From positions 1 to 7,866 of the forward strand of contig JAEMPT010000138.1 in assembly GCA_022759165.1 (NCBI GenBank): 7,866 bases of DNA. Direction: 5' to 3'. This document shows positions 6,159-7,866 of this stretch, one piece after another. The stretch's first letter is position 1. Every line of letters begins with the position of its first letter. The notes under the pieces are model-generated. The model ran no database searches. It was not told the origin of the DNA and saw only the letters and a list, made by a program, of their open reading frames with translations. The translations under genes were made by a program, and so were the position numbers. Origin of the DNA: Thermoprotei archaeon. GTDB lineage: Archaea; Thermoproteota; Thermoprotei_A; Sulfolobales; Fervidicoccaceae.

Positions 6159-6889
6159 GCGCTATTGGATGGACCTATTTAGCTATTACCTTAATACTTT
6201 TCTGGACGGGCCTCCAGAAGGCCTATCCACGAAGCGTACCTGGGTTTGGAGAAGTTTGGAACTACCTAGTTATGGAGGGACCTAGACCAATTTTTCTGAA
6301 CATTGGAAAAACCTTGGCTAATACTATAGCTGGTTTCCTTATATCTTTAGGGCTCACGCTAATAGCTATAGCCTTATACCATTTGAATGATCATCTCGCC
6401 GCTTTCGTTGAAGCGCTTAATACATTTATACAAAGCGTCTCGGCCCTTATATGGACTTTAATTTTTCTATTGATATTCGGACTTACGAGCATTCTCCCCC
6501 CGATATCCGTAGTAGCTGCAACATCCTTTCCAATACTTCTCACCCTATCACTCAACGGATCTAAAGTGGTTCTCGAGAAGTACGGAGATATTGCCAAAGT
6601 AATGAGGGCGCAGAAGCTACAGCTAATAAAGTACTTCGTTATGCCGGGGATCGTCCCATATATAGCAAGTGGAAGCAGGGCAGCCGTCGGCAATTCTCTC
6701 AGGATAAGCGTCGTAGCTGAAGCTTTAGGGAGCAGTGGAGGAGTAGGATACATGCTAGTATACTGCTACAATCTTGGATACAAAGGAGGAGTGTTTGCGT
6801 GGAGCCTAGTTCTCATCGCACTCATGATGCTAGTCGATGGCATCGTGCTTAGACCTTTGGAGAGGTGGGCTAGGAATTGGATGAGTTAG
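6140..6889 (+). CDS. ABC importer permease (NitT/TauT type), probable ATT start
   Basis: Inner-membrane channel subunit pairing with the upstream binding protein and downstream ATPase. From ATT 6140 it is 249 residues, the usual length for this family. Helix 1 lies at about residues 8-25 (AIGWTYLAITLILFWTGL), followed by a YPRSVPGFGEVWNYL linker typical of these permeases. The EAA-type coupling loop is VVAEALGSSGGVGYML (Glu about 194). The open frame extends upstream to a TGA at 6131 but has no ATG/GTG/TTG before ATG 6272, which would delete helix 1 and leave 205 residues. GGTGATC (6129-6135) lies four bases before ATT 6140, the best SD in the window. Alternatives are a -1 ribosomal frameshift from the binding-protein gene (overlap 6140-6158) or a sequence error. 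The family is clear; the start is inferred. Confidence 0.8.
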   Translation: MFRIKLSAIGWTYLAITLILFWTGLQKAYPRSVPGFGEVWNYLVMEGPRPIFLNIGKTLANTIAGFLISLGLTLIAIALYHLNDHLAAFVEALNTFIQSVSALIWTLIFLLIFGLTSILPPISVVAATSFPILLTLSLNGSKVVLEKYGDIAKVMRAQKLQLIKYFVMPGIVPYIASGSRAAVGNSLRISVVAEALGSSGGVGYMLVYCYNLGYKGGVFAWSLVLIALMMLVDGIVLRPLERWARNWMS

Positions 6890-7524
6890 TATCGGTGAAG
6901 AATATAAGCAAAGCATTCGGCAATGAGTTGATAATCAGCGATGTATCCTTCACTCTCCATAAAGGAGAAGCCCTTGGGCTAGTTGGTCCGAATGGTGCAG
7001 GAAAAAGCACAATGCTCCGCATAATTGCTGGTTTGGTTAAGCCAGATAAAGGAGACGTGAGAGTAAATGGCAGATTAGGATATACTCCTCAAGAAAACCT
7101 TTTGCTGCCTTGGTTCAATTTAAAGGAGAATATTCTATTGCCAGCTAGGCTGTTGAAAATTGATAAACGTGAAGCTGAGAGAATGCTCAGAGAACTTTCG
7201 GAAGCCTTAGGGATTTCGGAGCACTTGGAGAAGAAGGTTAGGGAAGTGAGCGGCGGCACAGCTAGAAAAGCAGCTCTGGCCAGGTCTCTTATTACATCTC
7301 CAGACATATTACTTCTCGATGAGCCTTATGTCGGTCTAGATGTAGATTCTGTGAAATCCCTTCAGAAATCGCTTATGAATTTGAGAAAGGAGACGGGCAT
7401 CGGGATGATAATCGTATCGCATCAGCTCGATGAGATGAGAGAGATAAGCGATAGAGCATTGGTTTTAAGCTATAGGCCTGCGAGGGTTGTTAGAGAAATC
7501 AAGTGGGGTAACTCAACTTCATGA
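6877..7524 (+). CDS. ABC transporter ATPase (NitT/TauT/ThiZ type)
   Basis: Cytosolic nucleotide-binding subunit powering the importer. All motifs are present in order: Walker A GPNGAGKST (37-45), Q-loop Gln72 (TPQENLLLPW), signature VSGGT (124-128), Walker B ILLLDEP (Asp148, catalytic Glu149), D-loop GLDVDS and H-loop His182. The C-terminal LSYRPARVVREI resembles the LSxRPGRI tail of SsuB/TauB/ThiZ proteins. The signature departs from LSGGQ at its last position (Thr for Gln), and the residues after it are ARKAALARSL. At 215 aa it is slightly short, lacking the C-terminal extension of some relatives. TTG 6877 overlaps the permease by 13 bases; GAGGTG (6862-6867) lies nine bases upstream, so translation is probably coupled. 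Last gene of the operon. Confidence 0.93.
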   Translation: MDELVSVKNISKAFGNELIISDVSFTLHKGEALGLVGPNGAGKSTMLRIIAGLVKPDKGDVRVNGRLGYTPQENLLLPWFNLKENILLPARLLKIDKREAERMLRELSEALGISEHLEKKVREVSGGTARKAALARSLITSPDILLLDEPYVGLDVDSVKSLQKSLMNLRKETGIGMIIVSHQLDEMREISDRALVLSYRPARVVREIKWGNSTS

Positions 7525-7702
7525 GGATATGGTTATTCCGTACTTGGAAATAGCGTCAAATGTATACCCTGCGATTTTAAGTTAGATTATTGGATATAAA
7601 GTTGTAGTTTGAGCTCCGTTTTTTCACCCGCATCACGTCAATTGCAGGAACTGCGGATCAAATAAGCAGAAGCCCTTTTGCTATTTAGATACTCCATAAG
7701 GG
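7525..7702 (+). other. Spacer between ABC operon and tRNA
   Basis: No supported gene. It holds a T6 run (7619-7624), a candidate transcription stop for the ABC operon. It also holds an imperfect inverted repeat around 7660-7687 (AGCAGAAG with CTTTTGCT). An 18-codon frame at 7529-7585 is too short to credit. Confidence 0.4.
7619..7624 (+). terminator. T-run, possible end of ABC operon transcript
   Basis: Six consecutive T residues about 95 bases after the ATPase stop. Archaeal RNA polymerase commonly stops at such runs without a hairpin. Weak evidence alone. Confidence 0.3.
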
Positions 7703-7710
7703 TAATATAA
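7703..7710 (+). promoter_or_regulatory. TATA-like box of tRNA-Leu
   Basis: TAATATAA is centred about 26 bases before 7733, which fits transcription starting at or just before the mature tRNA 5' end (7735). Confidence 0.6.
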
Positions 7711-7734
7711 GGCAAAAAACAACAAAAAAGATGG

Positions 7735-7818
7735 GCGGGGGTGCCCGAGCTGGACGAAGGGGGCGGACTTAAGATCCGTTGGCGAAGGCCTGCGTGGGTT
7801 CAAATCCCACCCCCCGCA
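7735..7818 (+). tRNA. tRNA-Leu(UAA)
   Basis: An 84-base class II tRNA. The acceptor stem pairs GCGGGGG (7735-7741) with CCCCCGC (7811-7817), with discriminator A at 7818. The anticodon stem GCGGA/TCCGT has one G-U pair and encloses CTTAAGA, giving anticodon TAA at 7770-7772. A long variable arm follows (TGGCGAAGGCCTGC, about 7780-7793), as expected for leucine. The T arm is GTGGG, TTCAAAT, CCCAC. CCA is not encoded (CTT follows), and no intron is seen. It reads UUA codons. Confidence 0.97.
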
Positions 7819-7846
7819 CTTTGACAGATTCCTTCGGAACTTGCTC

Positions 7847-7851
7847 TTTTT
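7847..7851 (+). terminator. T-run after tRNA-Leu
   Basis: Five T residues about 29 bases after the tRNA end, a candidate stop for the tRNA transcript. Confidence 0.35.
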
Positions 7852-7866
7852 GCTATGTATGGGGCA

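Noticed and set aside
6391..6753. Minus-strand 120-codon open frame
   Set aside because: Antisense to the permease; no motifs and no plausible promoter.
7529..7585. 18-codon frame right after the ATPase, with GAGG just upstream
   Set aside because: Too short and without family or conservation evidence; noted only in the spacer entry.
7660..7687. Imperfect inverted repeat as a small RNA or intrinsic hairpin terminator
   Set aside because: Only two or three loop bases, a bulge and a wobble pair; no C/D or H/ACA box sequences found nearby.
7735..7866. tRNA-Leu as an integrated-element attachment site
   Set aside because: No integrase gene or second copy of the tRNA 3' end is visible in the window.

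Overview
The window reads as a chromosomal segment from an archaeon, most likely a thermophilic member of the TACK group (Thermoproteota or a Korarchaeum-like lineage). The evidence is AGA/AGG-dominated arginine codons, frequent ATA isoleucine codons, archaeal TATA-like boxes, GGTGAT-type Shine-Dalgarno (SD) sequences, very frequent TTG starts, a tRNA-Leu without encoded CCA, and archaeal-type protein families. I cannot name the species.

Layout. Positions 1-136 hold no supported gene. A minus-strand gene (137-946) encodes a two-domain protein, probably ACT-like plus V4R-like, of unknown role. It is preceded by an unusual leader with two nested direct repeats; one of these duplicates the gene's own start region and creates a 13-codon upstream ORF. 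A divergent promoter region of about 300 bp follows. Next is a plus-strand cluster: a UDP-N-acetyl-D-mannosamine dehydrogenase-like enzyme (1265-2632), a UbiD-family decarboxylase (2637-4124) and a UbiA-family prenyltransferase (4105-5019). They are separated by 4 bp or overlap, so they are probably one transcript. The UbiD/UbiA pair resembles the late steps of quinone synthesis (MqnL/MqnP of the futalosine menaquinone route): UbiA attaches an isoprenoid chain to an aromatic acid and UbiD removes the carboxyl group.

A 143-152 bp gap with two perfect inverted repeats leads into a second plus-strand operon (5172-7524). It encodes a complete NitT/TauT/ThiXYZ-type ABC importer: a membrane-anchored, sequon-rich binding protein, a six-helix permease and an ATPase. 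The permease lacks an ATG/GTG/TTG start for its first membrane helix; the best reading is an ATT start at 6140, four bases after a strong GGTGATC SD. The substrate is not evident. A 210-bp spacer then leads to a tRNA-Leu(UAA) gene with its own TATA-like box and a T-run.

I see no CRISPR array, transposon or phage gene. The most interesting points are the duplicated start/leader of the V4R-like gene, the apparent ATT start, a Glu-to-Lys change at a predicted metal-ligand position of the UbiD protein, the paired palindromes before the ABC operon and the dominance of TTG starts.
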